A program made the position numbers and the translations under genes. Shown here piece by piece: positions 55,743 to 63,882 of a DNA stretch of 64,000 nucleotides (within the stretch, counting starts at the first letter, position 1; the number at the start of each line of letters is the position of its first letter). The stretch is from Marinibacterium profundimaris. GTDB lineage: Bacteria; Pseudomonadota; Alphaproteobacteria; Rhodobacterales; Rhodobacteraceae. The stretch covers positions 217,573 through 281,572 of the forward strand of contig NZ_AQQR01000006.1 of the NCBI RefSeq assembly GCF_002210095.1, given 5' to 3'. The notes beneath the pieces were generated by a model. That model was given only the letters and a program-made list of their open reading frames with translations, did not search any database and had not been told where the DNA came from.

Positions 55743-56004
55743 GGGCACAATACCCAAGCTTTTCAAATTGCCTTGAATGCCTTATTAAGAGCCCGGTTGG
55801 ACGGATGCGTCCCGCGGGCCAAAGGGCTGTGCGACGTGCCCCGGCCGACGAGAAATGCGGATTGCATTGGGCCGGGACCGAACGCGCGCCCAGCGGACCG
55901 ATACCCGATACGTACCCCAGGGCCGACCGTTTGAACGTCCCCCGGGGCCGCTGACAGACAGGCCCCTGCGGGCTGATAACAAGAACGAAGTAGACCCATC
56001 GCGC

Positions 56005-57165
56005 ATGAAGACAATCACGAAGACCGAGGAGCTGGCGGCGTTCTGTGAAACTGCGGCGGAGCAATTCTATGTCACGGTCGACACGGAGTTCCTGAGGGAG
56101 CGCACCTATTATTCGAAGCTCTGCCTGATCCAGCTGGCGCATCCCGGTGAGGGCGACAACGCCGTGCTGGTCGATCCGCTGGCCGGCGAGCTGGACCTGG
56201 AGCCGCTTTACGCGCTGTTCCGCGACACCTCCGTGGTGAAGGTGTTCCATGCCGCGCGCCAGGATCTTGAAATCTTCTGGGTGGCCGCGGGGCAGTTTCC
56301 GACGCCGCTCTTCGACACGCAGGTCGCGGCGATGGTCTGCGGCTTCGGCGAGCAGGTGGGGTACGAGACGCTGGTGCGCAAGATCTGCAAGCAGTCGCTG
56401 GACAAGACCTCGCGCTTTACCGACTGGTCGCGGCGGCCGCTGAGCGAGGCGCAGAAGACCTATGCGCTGGCCGATGTCACGCATCTGCGGCAGATCTACG
56501 AGTTTCTCCGCGATGAGCTGGAGCGCACCGGGCGCACGGCCTGGGTCGAGGAAGAGCTGCAGATCCTGACCCATCCCGACACCTACGAGGTCGATCCGCA
56601 AAGCGCCTGGCAGCGGATCAAGACGCGGACGAATTCGCCGCGCTTCCTGGGGCTGGTGCGTGAGCTGGCCGCGTTCCGCGAGGATTACGCGCGGACCAAC
56701 GACGTGCCGCGCAGCCGGGTGTTCAAGGACGACGCGCTGATCGAACTGGCCTCGACCAAGCCGAAGACGATGCAGGACCTGGGCCGGTCGCGGCTGTTGC
56801 TGCGCGAGGCGCGCAAGGGCGTGATCGCCGACGGGATCCTGGCGGCGGTGGAGCGTGGCCTGACCATGGACAATGCCGACCTGCCCGCGCCGGACCGCTC
56901 GCGCGAGAAGCTGCAGGTGAACCCGGCGCTGGCGGACCTGCTGCGGGTGCTGCTGAAGGCCAAGAGCGAGGCGTCGGACGTGGCGCCGCGCCTGATCGCG
57001 CCGGCGGCGGAGCTGGACGCGATCGCGGCGGGGCAGCGGGATCTGCCGTCGCTGCGCGGCTGGCGCCGCGATGTCTTCGGCACGGATGCGCTGCGGCTGT
57101 GCGAGGGCGAGATCGCGCTGGGCGCCAAGGGCGACCAGGTCAAGATCGTGGAACTGGCGCGCTAG
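56005..57165 (+). CDS. rnd: ribonuclease D
   Basis: A 386-residue 3'-5' exoribonuclease that trims tRNA and other stable RNA precursors. The DEDDy residues are in YVTVDTEFLRE, VFHAARQDLEIFW and YALADVTHLRQIY, and an HRDC domain (about residues 210-290) follows. ATG at 56005 opens the conserved part (TITKTEELAAFC); a longer frame upstream lacks similarity. There is no clear ribosome site. Confidence 0.95.
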   Translation: MKTITKTEELAAFCETAAEQFYVTVDTEFLRERTYYSKLCLIQLAHPGEGDNAVLVDPLAGELDLEPLYALFRDTSVVKVFHAARQDLEIFWVAAGQFPTPLFDTQVAAMVCGFGEQVGYETLVRKICKQSLDKTSRFTDWSRRPLSEAQKTYALADVTHLRQIYEFLRDELERTGRTAWVEEELQILTHPDTYEVDPQSAWQRIKTRTNSPRFLGLVRELAAFREDYARTNDVPRSRVFKDDALIELASTKPKTMQDLGRSRLLLREARKGVIADGILAAVERGLTMDNADLPAPDRSREKLQVNPALADLLRVLLKAKSEASDVAPRLIAPAAELDAIAAGQRDLPSLRGWRRDVFGTDALRLCEGEIALGAKGDQVKIVELAR

Positions 57166-57246
57166 AGGCGCGCCGGTCCACCGCCGCGTCGCGGCTGCCT
57201 GTCATGCAGAGGGCCCCTTCGGGGCAGGCAGGGGCGCGGTCCGGGT

Positions 57247-57792
57247 CTAGCGGCGGCGGGATTCGCGGGCGTTCTGGGCGCCGGTCACGCGGATGACGCT
57301 GGCGGCCGAGAGATGCTGCTGCGTCACCGTGCGGGCGACCGAGACGGTGCGCGTGGCCTGGTCGCCGAAACCCGTGGCCTCGTTGGGGTATTTCACCACG
57401 AAGCGATAGCTCAGCACGCCGTCGACGGGTTCTTCGTCGTAGGTGTCGGGGATCAGGCGGGCATCATAGGCGCCCTGGCGCGAGGCCAGCCCTTCGACCC
57501 GGATGATGGCGCCGGCGACCGTGCGCTCTATCTCCATCGAGACGATCTGGTCGATCGGCACCCCGTCCACGGCGACCTGGTTGCCGGCGAGGAATTCGCG
57601 GGCGCTCTTGTTGTCGGGAAGCAGCGGGTTGGTGTTGGTGGTGAACTCGGCCGGGCTCACCTCGGCCGCGCGGGAGCGGCCGAACCAGTTCGACGGGTTC
57701 ACGCGGGCATCGCTCCAGCCGGAGCAGGCCGAAAGCGCGGTAGCGGCCGCCAGAAGTGCAAGCACCGTGGCGCGCGTGGCCGGTCGTGTCAT
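57247..57792 (-). CDS. lipoprotein of unknown function
   Basis: A 181-residue protein with a lipoprotein signal: basic start, hydrophobic core and lipobox LSAC at about residues 19-22. The mature part starts with RVNPSNWFGRS, a pattern I recall in Rhodobacteraceae lipoproteins of unknown role, and contains a mostly beta domain (VDQIVSMEIERTVAGAIIRVEG-like region and LSYRFVVKYP). It is convergent with rnd and divergent from sufE. ATG 57792 follows AGGGGCACG. Confidence 0.8.
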   Translation of the reverse strand: MTRPATRATVLALLAAATALSACSGWSDARVNPSNWFGRSRAAEVSPAEFTTNTNPLLPDNKSAREFLAGNQVAVDGVPIDQIVSMEIERTVAGAIIRVEGLASRQGAYDARLIPDTYDEEPVDGVLSYRFVVKYPNEATGFGDQATRTVSVARTVTQQHLSAASVIRVTGAQNARESRRR

Positions 57793-57926
57793 GTCGTGCC
57801 CCTGTCTTGGTCGTGGTCTCTGGCCTAGCGCATCCGCCCCGCCTTGAAAAGCGCCAAGACGGGTTGTAGGGGTCGGACGGTGCGCCGGGACGGTCGGTTC
57901 CGGCCGGCGGCAGGGGAGATCCGGGC

Positions 57927-58334
57927 ATGGCCAGTCAAGCCTTTGAAGCGATTGTCGAAGATTTCGAGTTCCTCGAGGACTGGGAGGACCGTTATCGCTA
58001 TGTCATCGAACAGGGCAAGGCGATGGAGCCGCTGGACGACGCGCTGAAGGTGCCGGCGACCAAGGTCGAGGGCTGTGCGAGCCAGGTCTGGCTGCACCCG
58101 GTGATCGAGGACGGCAAATTCCATTTCGACGGCGACAGCGACGCGATGATCGTGCGCGGGCTGATCGCGGTTCTGCGGTCGCTTTACAACGGGCTTGAGG
58201 TTGCCGAGGTGCCCGGCGTGGATGCCAGGGCCGAGATGTCGCGCCTGGGGCTGGACGAAAACCTGTCGTCGCAGCGCTCGAACGGGCTGCGCGCGATGAT
58301 CGAACGGATCCGGACGGTCGCGGCCGCGGCCTGA
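57927..58334 (+). CDS. sufE: SufE family sulfur acceptor
   Basis: A 135-residue SufE protein, which accepts sulfur from the cysteine desulfurase SufS and passes it to the SUF Fe-S scaffold. The acceptor is Cys50 in KVPATKVEGCASQVWL; RGLIAVLRSLYNG and SSQRSNGLRAMIERI are also typical. ATG 57927 follows CAGGGGAGATC. No other suf gene is adjacent. The transcript is followed by a full 3' structured element. Confidence 0.95.
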   Translation: MASQAFEAIVEDFEFLEDWEDRYRYVIEQGKAMEPLDDALKVPATKVEGCASQVWLHPVIEDGKFHFDGDSDAMIVRGLIAVLRSLYNGLEVAEVPGVDARAEMSRLGLDENLSSQRSNGLRAMIERIRTVAAAA

Positions 58335-58368
58335 TCCGGCGTTGGTGTTTCTGGCTGGCCGGTGATCC

Positions 58369-58430
58369 GGGGGCGCTGCCCCCGTCCTCCGTTGGAGGAC
58401 TCCCCCGGAGGTATTTGGGCAAAGATGAAG
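58369..58430 (+). repeat. full copy of the structured 3' element (copy 2)
   Basis: Stem 1 GGGGGCGCTGCCCCC, stem 2 GTCCTCC GTT GGAGGAC, then TCCCCCGGAGGTATTTGGG and CAAAGATGAAG. It begins 35 bases past the sufE stop in the same sense. Confidence 0.85.
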
Positions 58431-58542
58431 ATGGACGCCGGACCTTGCTCCAAGCGTGGGATGGTGCGGCCTGCTTTTGCAATCAAGAGGGTGCAGCGTC
58501 GGATTAACGATACGTCCCGGAGTCTTCGTGGAACGCTCCTGT

Positions 58543-58564
58543 CTTCATCTTTGTAAAAATACTC
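58543..58564 (-). repeat. short copy of the GAGTATTT 3' element
   Basis: On the minus strand GAGTATTTTTACAAAGATG then AAG, 33 bases past the stop of the DUF1638 gene and in sense with it. No strong hairpin precedes it. Confidence 0.65.
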
Positions 58565-58596
58565 AATCCGTCCTCTCCGGCAGCACAGGCCTCGGG

Positions 58597-59259
58597 TCAG
58601 AGCGCGCCGAGCGCTGTCGTGAGGTCGCCGTAGCCGGTAAAGCGCCGTTCGAAGGCGAGGCCGAGGCGGTCGGCGCAGGCGCGGGCCTTTTCGGTCAGGG
58701 CCGGGTCGTCGGTCTGGGCCTGGTAGACCAGTTTCGTGTAATGGCCGAAATACATCTCGCGCAGTTCCGGGTGACGGTCGAGGCCGAGCGGTTTCCAGAC
58801 GAAGGCATCGAATTGTCTGACCAGGAAATCCGTGAGGTAGAAGGCGGTGAATTCCTCTTCGGCGCGGGCCTGGAAGGCGCTATTGCCTTCGAAGAAGCTG
58901 TAGCAATGGGGGCCTTCGACCATCTCCAGCCCCAGTCGGTCGCACAGCGCGCGCAGCTGGCCGCCGGTCCCGCAATCGGCGTAGACGACGAAGATGTCGT
59001 CATAGTCGGCGCGGTATTTCGCGACCGCCGCTTCGACGGCCGGCGGGATGCGGTCGGGGTGGTTGTGCAGGATCGCGGGCAGGCAGGCGAGGTCCAGGTG
59101 ATCCCAGCCGTTTGCCGTGGTCAGATCGAGTATCTCGCGCGCGAGAGCCCCGCAGGCCAGCAACAGGACGCGGCCGTGACGGGCGGGCGCCATGCCGTCG
59201 CGCGTCAGGCGATCGGGGTCGGGCAGGGGGCCCTGGGGGTGGATCGGCTGGTCTGACAC
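58597..59259 (-). CDS. DUF1638 family protein
   Basis: A 220-residue cytoplasmic protein of the DUF1638 type (VLLLACGALAREILDL; VYADCGTGGQLRALCD; EGPHCYSFFEG, with conserved cysteines). DUF1638 genes recur near corrinoid methyltransferase genes such as mttB/mtbC relatives, and a corrinoid protein gene lies 1.9 kb away here. Activity is unknown. The start is GTG 59259, preceded by GGAGAGGTTA; upstream ATGs lack similarity and would overlap the divergent gene. Confidence 0.87.
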   Translation of the reverse strand: MSDQPIHPQGPLPDPDRLTRDGMAPARHGRVLLLACGALAREILDLTTANGWDHLDLACLPAILHNHPDRIPPAVEAAVAKYRADYDDIFVVYADCGTGGQLRALCDRLGLEMVEGPHCYSFFEGNSAFQARAEEEFTAFYLTDFLVRQFDAFVWKPLGLDRHPELREMYFGHYTKLVYQAQTDDPALTEKARACADRLGLAFERRFTGYGDLTTALGAL

Positions 59260-59362
59260 AATTCTAACCTCTCCGTGCACGGAATGTCGTGTTTCTTGGC
59301 TTTGCGCTACGTCACCCCAGATGGGGTCCACCGGGATGTTCCGGACGCCAGGAGTTTTGCAC

Positions 59363-59863
59363 ATGACCGAAACAACAGCCACCGCCCGCCCGCTTTTCCC
59401 GAAACCCGGCATCGCCGTGCTGGGGGCGATGTTCATTGCCGGCGCCGCGGCCACCATGGCCTTTGACCTGTGGGGGCAGCTGATCAGCCCCGGGATCGGC
59501 TGGGCCGCGTTGTCGCCGCACGGGCTGGCGCGCAGCCTGCTTGGGAGCTTCGGCCTGCCGAACGGCGATTTCGCGGGCTACTTCGTCCATTTCTACCTTG
59601 TCGGCCTGCTGGGCTATCCGCTGGGCTGGCTTTACGTGTTCCGCCCGGCCTGGCGCCTGGTGATCGGTGAGCGGCTGGCGTGGATCGTGCCGGCGGCGGT
59701 CTATGGCTTCGGGCTTTGGGTCTTTGCCATCGGCGGGATCACGGCGGTGGCCGGGTTGCCGTTCTTCCTGAATTTCACCGGAATCACCTGGGTCGCGCTG
59801 ATCGGGCATGTTCTGTACGGCGTGGTCCTTGTGGCGGTGCTGCGCCTGATCGGGCAGCGCTGA
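59363..59863 (+). CDS. four-helix membrane protein of unknown function
   Basis: A 166-residue inner-membrane protein with about four hydrophobic segments (residues 14-34, 68-95, 102-125 and 130-160) and short loops. No family recognised. ATG 59363 follows a CAGGAGTTTT ribosome site. It is divergent from the DUF1638 gene and convergent with the TetR gene, with 9 bases between the stops. Confidence 0.75.
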   Translation: MTETTATARPLFPKPGIAVLGAMFIAGAAATMAFDLWGQLISPGIGWAALSPHGLARSLLGSFGLPNGDFAGYFVHFYLVGLLGYPLGWLYVFRPAWRLVIGERLAWIVPAAVYGFGLWVFAIGGITAVAGLPFFLNFTGITWVALIGHVLYGVVLVAVLRLIGQR

Positions 59864-59872
59864 AAGATCCCG

Positions 59873-60457
59873 TCATGTCCCGGGCAGGAAGCGGTCGAGC
59901 AGGGCCTCGGCAACGAGGGCGACCGTGGCCCGGGCCGTGTCGGGATCGGTGCGGGCGATGTCGAAGAGGGCGATCATCGCCTCGCTGCCCGTGGCCAGTG
60001 TCAGGGCCGTGACCAGCGCGTCGAGCTCGGGCTCGGGCAGGCCGGCATCCTGCAGGGCGGCGCGGAACATCTGTACCCGGCGCGCGCCACGGCGCTGGCG
60101 CGGCGCGCCGTTCTCGGCCGCCCAGGCATCGAGGTTGCGCGCCAGGAAGTTGCGGAAGGCCGCCTCGTGCGCCACCGAGAGGTCGAAGATGTAGAGGCTG
60201 ACCGCCAGAGCCCGGGCGCGCGGCGTGTCGCAGCCGGCGACGACATCCTCGTAGGGGGCCACTTCGAGCGCGAGGCCGGCCTCGGCAACCAGCAGGCTGG
60301 GATCCGAGAAATAGCGATAGGCCGTGGCCTTCGAGATGCCGGCCTCGTCGGCGGCGCGCTGCACGGTGACGGGGATGCCATCGGCGATCAGGCTGCGCGT
60401 GGCGTCCAGCAACGCTTCGCGCGTACGGGCCTTCTGGGCAGTGCGGGGGCGGGTCAT
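59873..60457 (-). CDS. TetR/AcrR family regulator
   Basis: A 194-residue repressor. The helix-turn-helix is at about residues 12-58 (REALLDATRSLIADGIPVTV, DEAGISKATAYRYF), followed by an all-helical ligand and dimer domain. It is divergent from the cupin gene across 89 bases that contain a strong double inverted repeat, so it most likely represses the cupin gene and itself. ATG 60457 is supported by position; the ribosome site is weak. Confidence 0.92.
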   Translation of the reverse strand: MTRPRTAQKARTREALLDATRSLIADGIPVTVQRAADEAGISKATAYRYFSDPSLLVAEAGLALEVAPYEDVVAGCDTPRARALAVSLYIFDLSVAHEAAFRNFLARNLDAWAAENGAPRQRRGARRVQMFRAALQDAGLPEPELDALVTALTLATGSEAMIALFDIARTDPDTARATVALVAEALLDRFLPGT

Positions 60458-60476
60458 GGGGGACTTTCGGCTTTAT

Positions 60477-60500
60477 GAGACTATTGTCTCTTAAAGAGAC
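60477..60500. promoter_or_regulatory. TetR operator: overlapping GAGAC/GTCTC repeats
   Basis: GAGAC-TATT-GTCTC (60477-60490) overlaps the perfect 15-bp palindrome GTCTCTTAAAGAGAC (60486-60500). Three 5-base units spaced evenly fit two TetR dimers on opposite faces. It lies in the promoter gap of the divergent TetR and cupin genes. Confidence 0.8.
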
Positions 60501-60546
60501 ATGTGTATCATAAAGGAATCGTAGCACGTTTCAACCGAGGCCAGAG

Positions 60547-61011
60547 ATGCTGGACAGCAATCACAGAACTTACGAGACGCTGGGAATTCTCATGAAGTTT
60601 CATGCCTTCCCGGCGGAGGTGATGGGGAAATTCTGCCTGGTGGAGGCGGTCGTGCCGCCCGGGCTGGGGGCGCCGCCGAACCATCACGCGGGTGAGACGG
60701 AGGCGTTCTTTGTCCTGGAGGGGGCGATCGACTTCACCGTGGAGGGGGAGCATCGCCATGCGACTGCCGGGGAGTACGTGGCGATCCCCGACGGGGCGGT
60801 GCATGCCTTCCGCGCGGCAGGAGAGACGCCGGCGCGCGTGCTGATCCTGAATGCGCCGGGCAACATGCACGAGGCGTTCTTCACGCAGCTGGGCACGCCG
60901 GTGGATGCGGACAAGACGGCGCCTGACCCCATGGACGGACCGCCGGACGTGGCGGCGGTGGCGCGCATTGCGACGGACGTGGGCATGACCATCCTGCCGC
61001 CGCGGGGCTGA
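60547..61011 (+). CDS. cupin domain protein
   Basis: A 154-residue single-domain cupin. Motif 1 is GAPPNHHAGETEAFFVLEG with metal-binding histidines and glutamate, and motif 2 is GEYVAIPDGAVHAFRA. The start region (LGILMKFHAFPAEVMGKF) resembles quercetin dioxygenase-like cupins. Substrate unknown; probably induced by the ligand of the divergent TetR protein. ATG 60547 follows CCAGAG, a weak site. Confidence 0.85.
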   Translation: MLDSNHRTYETLGILMKFHAFPAEVMGKFCLVEAVVPPGLGAPPNHHAGETEAFFVLEGAIDFTVEGEHRHATAGEYVAIPDGAVHAFRAAGETPARVLILNAPGNMHEAFFTQLGTPVDADKTAPDPMDGPPDVAAVARIATDVGMTILPPRG

Positions 61012-61041
61012 GGCCTTGCCGTCGGGGGGGGCATCGCCAAG

Positions 61042-61093
61042 GCGCCCCGCGACGGGGCGCTGAAACGCAAACCGGCGGCGAAAGGGCCGCCGG
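61042..61093. terminator. two hairpins between convergent genes
   Basis: GCGCCCC / GGGGCGC (61042-61060) and CCGGCGGC / GCCGCCGG (61072-61093) lie between the cupin stop and the corrinoid-protein stop. The second is the likelier terminator, though T-runs are short. Confidence 0.55.
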
Positions 61094-61131
61094 CTGTCAT
61101 TCCGGAAAAGACCTGCGGTCAGGGGCTGCCG

Positions 61132-61836
61132 TCAGCCGGCGGCCATCTGGTTGTGCTTGCGGGCGATGAAATCTTTCGCCGTCTCCACCGCCACGGCGGC
61201 ATCGCGGCAATAGGCGTCGGCGCCGATCGCACGGCCGAATTCCTCGTTCAGCGGCGCGCCGCCCACCAGCACGATATAGTCGTCGCGGATGCCCTGTTCC
61301 TTCATCGTGTCGATCACGACCTTCATGTAGGGCATCGTCGTGGTCAGCAGGGCGGACATGCCGAGGATGTCGGCCTCTTCCGCCTTGATCGCCTCGATGT
61401 AATCCTCGACCGGGTTGTTGATGCCGAGATCCACGATCTCGAACCCGGCGCCTTCCATCATCATCGACACGAGGTTCTTGCCGATGTCGTGGATGTCGCC
61501 CTTGACGGTGCCGATCACCATTTTGCCCATGCGCGGCGCACCGGTCTCGGCCAGCAGCGGCTTCAGGATGAACATGCCACCCTTCATCGCGTTGGCCGCC
61601 AGCAGCACCTCGGGGACGAAGAGGATCCCGTCGCGGAAATCGTTGCCGACGATGGTCATGCCACCGACCAGCGCCTCTGTCAGGATCTTGTAGGGCGCCC
61701 AGCCGCGTTCGAGCAGGATATTCACGCCCTCCTCGATCTCCTCTCTGAGACCGTCGTAGAGGTCGTCGAACATCTGCTGGACGAGCTCGTCGTCGTCGAG
61801 TTCGGAAAGGATGATATCGTCTTCTTCGTCGGACAT
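61132..61836 (-). CDS. MtbC/MttC-type corrinoid protein
   Basis: A 234-residue B12-binding protein. A helical cap domain (about residues 10-95) precedes a Rossmann-like cobalamin domain with the lower-ligand motif GDIHDIGKNLV (Asp-x-His-x-x-Gly) and the GGAPLNEEF loop. Such proteins shuttle methyl groups between a substrate methyltransferase (for trimethylamine, glycine betaine and similar) and tetrahydrofolate enzymes. No partner methyltransferase is in its transcript here. An unusually acidic N-terminal tail (EEDDIILSELDDDE) is present. ATG 61836 follows AGGATAC. Confidence 0.92.
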   Translation of the reverse strand: MSDEEDDIILSELDDDELVQQMFDDLYDGLREEIEEGVNILLERGWAPYKILTEALVGGMTIVGNDFRDGILFVPEVLLAANAMKGGMFILKPLLAETGAPRMGKMVIGTVKGDIHDIGKNLVSMMMEGAGFEIVDLGINNPVEDYIEAIKAEEADILGMSALLTTTMPYMKVVIDTMKEQGIRDDYIVLVGGAPLNEEFGRAIGADAYCRDAAVAVETAKDFIARKHNQMAAG

Positions 61837-62045
61837 GAGAGTGTATCCTGATGCGACCGGCCCGGTCGCCCGGCCCTGGATTGGTTCCGTTCTGATGGCT
61901 CTGCCCCGTCGCGACTGCACTGTTTGCGACACGAAGGGCGCCTCTTACGACCTCTATGGGGGAATAGGGTAAAAGTGAAATGAGGATTTTGCACAAAGAC
62001 CATCAGTTCCTTGCAATTGTTCTTATTTTGTTCCATCTCTCGCTC

Positions 62046-63137
62046 ATGTCACAGGCAGAAACGCAGTCCGGATTCATCGACAGGGACCGACGCCGGGGGC
62101 GCGGCGCGGCCAGCAATGCCGCCGGGCGGTTCGATCTGGCCCGCCAGGAGGAGCATGACGGGTGGGACATCCCCGAGGATCGTCCCTCCTTCGTGACCGA
62201 GGTGCGCGAGGAGGTGCCGAAAAGCGTCATCACCTACAACCGCTCGCCCGATCTGCCCTTCGACCGGTCGATCAACCCCTACCGGGGCTGCGAACACGGG
62301 TGCATCTATTGCTTCGCCCGGCCCAGCCACGCCTACCTGGGCCTGTCTCCGGGGCTGGATTTCGAAACCCGGCTGGTGGCCCGGCCGCAGGCGCCCGAGG
62401 TGCTGCGGCGCGAGCTGCGGGCGAAGGGTTACAAGGTGGCGACGCTGGCGATCGGAACCAACACGGATCCCTACCAGCCGATCGAACGCGATCGTGAAAT
62501 CACCCGTGCCTGCCTGCAGGTGCTGCGGGATTTCCGCCATCCGGTGGGCATCGTGACCAAGGGCACGCTGGTGGAACGAGACATCGACATCCTCGCGCCG
62601 ATGGCGGAGCAGGGGCTTGTCCGCGTGGGGATTTCCGTGACCACGCTGGACGACGACCTTTCGCGGCGGATGGAGCCGCGCGTGCCGCTGCCGCGCCGGC
62701 GGCTGGCGGCGATCCGCCGGCTGGCAGAGGCCGGGATCCCGGTGCGGGTCATGGTCTCGCCTGTGGTGCCGGGGCTGACGGATCAGGAGGTCGACGCGAT
62801 CGTCGCGGCCGCGGCCGAGGCCGGCGCCGATGCGGCCAGCTGGATCATGCTGCGCCTCCCGCGCGAGGTTTCGCCGCTCTGGCAGGACTGGCTGGCCGAA
62901 CATGAACCGGGCCGCGCCGCCAAGGTCATGGCCCGCCTGCGCGAGATGCACGGCGGCCGCGATTACGATCCGCGCTGGGGCCACCGGATGCGGGGCGAAG
63001 GCGAATATGCCGAAATCGTCGGCAAACGCTTCAAGGCGGCCTGCCGTCGCGCCGGGCTGCGCGAGCGCACGGCCGGGCTGCGCACCGATCTCTTCAAGAT
63101 TCCGCCGATGCCGGGCGACCAGCTCTCGCTTTTCTGA
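62046..63137 (+). CDS. PA0069-type radical SAM protein
   Basis: A 363-residue radical SAM enzyme with the cluster motif GCEHGCIYCFARP (CxxxCxxC) near residue 90, YRGCEHGC context and the SPL-like (spore photoproduct lyase-like) layout of the PA0069 family. Its substrate is unknown. The last residues (GDQLSLF) are conserved in this family. ATG 62046 is chosen as family start; the AT-rich stretch before it probably carries the promoter shared with the divergent corrinoid gene. Confidence 0.92.
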   Translation: MSQAETQSGFIDRDRRRGRGAASNAAGRFDLARQEEHDGWDIPEDRPSFVTEVREEVPKSVITYNRSPDLPFDRSINPYRGCEHGCIYCFARPSHAYLGLSPGLDFETRLVARPQAPEVLRRELRAKGYKVATLAIGTNTDPYQPIERDREITRACLQVLRDFRHPVGIVTKGTLVERDIDILAPMAEQGLVRVGISVTTLDDDLSRRMEPRVPLPRRRLAAIRRLAEAGIPVRVMVSPVVPGLTDQEVDAIVAAAAEAGADAASWIMLRLPREVSPLWQDWLAEHEPGRAAKVMARLREMHGGRDYDPRWGHRMRGEGEYAEIVGKRFKAACRRAGLRERTAGLRTDLFKIPPMPGDQLSLF

Positions 63138-63180
63138 GCCGCCGTGCCTAGCTTTGAGGCAGGCGGACAGGGAGACGGCC

Positions 63181-63780
63181 ATGTGGGACGAACGCTACGC
63201 GACCGACGAATACCTCTTCGGCACCGAACCGGCGGCGTTCCTCGCCACCCATGCGCCATCGCTGCCCGCGGCAAGCCGGCTGCTCTGCGTGGCCGATGGC
63301 GAAGGCCGGAACTCGGTCTACCTGGCGGAACAGGGCCACGACGTGCTGGCCTTCGACGCCTCGCCCGTGGGGCTGGACAAGGCGCGCGGCCTGGCCGGGG
63401 CACGGGGCGTCAGCGTCGATTACCGCCTCTCCGGCATCGAGGAATGGGACTGGAGCCAGACCCATGACGCGTTGGTGGCGATCTTCATCCAGTTCATGGA
63501 TCCGGACCTGCGCGCGCATATCTTCAACGAATTCCGCCGCGCCGTGCGCCCCGGCGGCCTTCTGCTGCTGCATGGCTATGCCCCGCGCCAGGTCGAATAC
63601 GGCACCGGCGGCCCGCCCCAGGCTGACAACATGTACACCGAAGAGCTCCTGCAGGCCCATTTCGGCGACTGGGAAATCCTGCGCCTCGCGGATTACGATG
63701 CCGAGATTTCCGAAGGCCGGGGCCATTCCGGCCGGTCGGCCCTCGTCGACCTCGTCGCCCGCCGCCCCGCCGAAAGCTGA
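63181..63780 (+). CDS. class I SAM-dependent methyltransferase, TehB-like
   Basis: A 199-residue methyltransferase. It begins MWDERYATDEYLFGTEPAAFL, a start common to TehB/thiopurine-type small methyltransferases, and has the SAM loop LLCVADGEGRNSVYLAEQG and the acidic loop VLAFDASPVG. Substrates of relatives include tellurite and thiols. It follows the radical SAM gene by 43 bases, so the two are probably co-transcribed. ATG 63181 follows AGGGAGACGG. Confidence 0.9.
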   Translation: MWDERYATDEYLFGTEPAAFLATHAPSLPAASRLLCVADGEGRNSVYLAEQGHDVLAFDASPVGLDKARGLAGARGVSVDYRLSGIEEWDWSQTHDALVAIFIQFMDPDLRAHIFNEFRRAVRPGGLLLLHGYAPRQVEYGTGGPPQADNMYTEELLQAHFGDWEILRLADYDAEISEGRGHSGRSALVDLVARRPAES

Positions 63781-63819
63781 CCCAAAGGCGTCCGGTCCCC
63801 TGCAGGACACAGCACCCCT

Positions 63820-63882
63820 CGTTCTTCTTGGCCCAAATACCTCCGGGGGAGTCCGCCCATGGCGGACGGAGGCAGAGCCCCC
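63820..63882 (-). repeat. full copy of the structured 3' element (copy 3)
   Basis: On the minus strand: stem 1 GGGGGCTCTGCCTCC, stem 2 GTCCGCC ATG GGCGGAC, then TCCCCCGGAGGTATTTGGG and CCAAGAAGAACG. It presumably serves a minus-strand gene ending just right of the window. The last 220 bases (63781-64000) hold no other feature that I can see. Confidence 0.8.

Noticed and set aside
55755..55790. AT-richer stretch after purN with TTCAAATTGCC and TTATTAAG, faintly like the arm of the 53-bp palindromic element
   Set aside because: It has no palindrome, the orientation is wrong and the match is below what chance could give.
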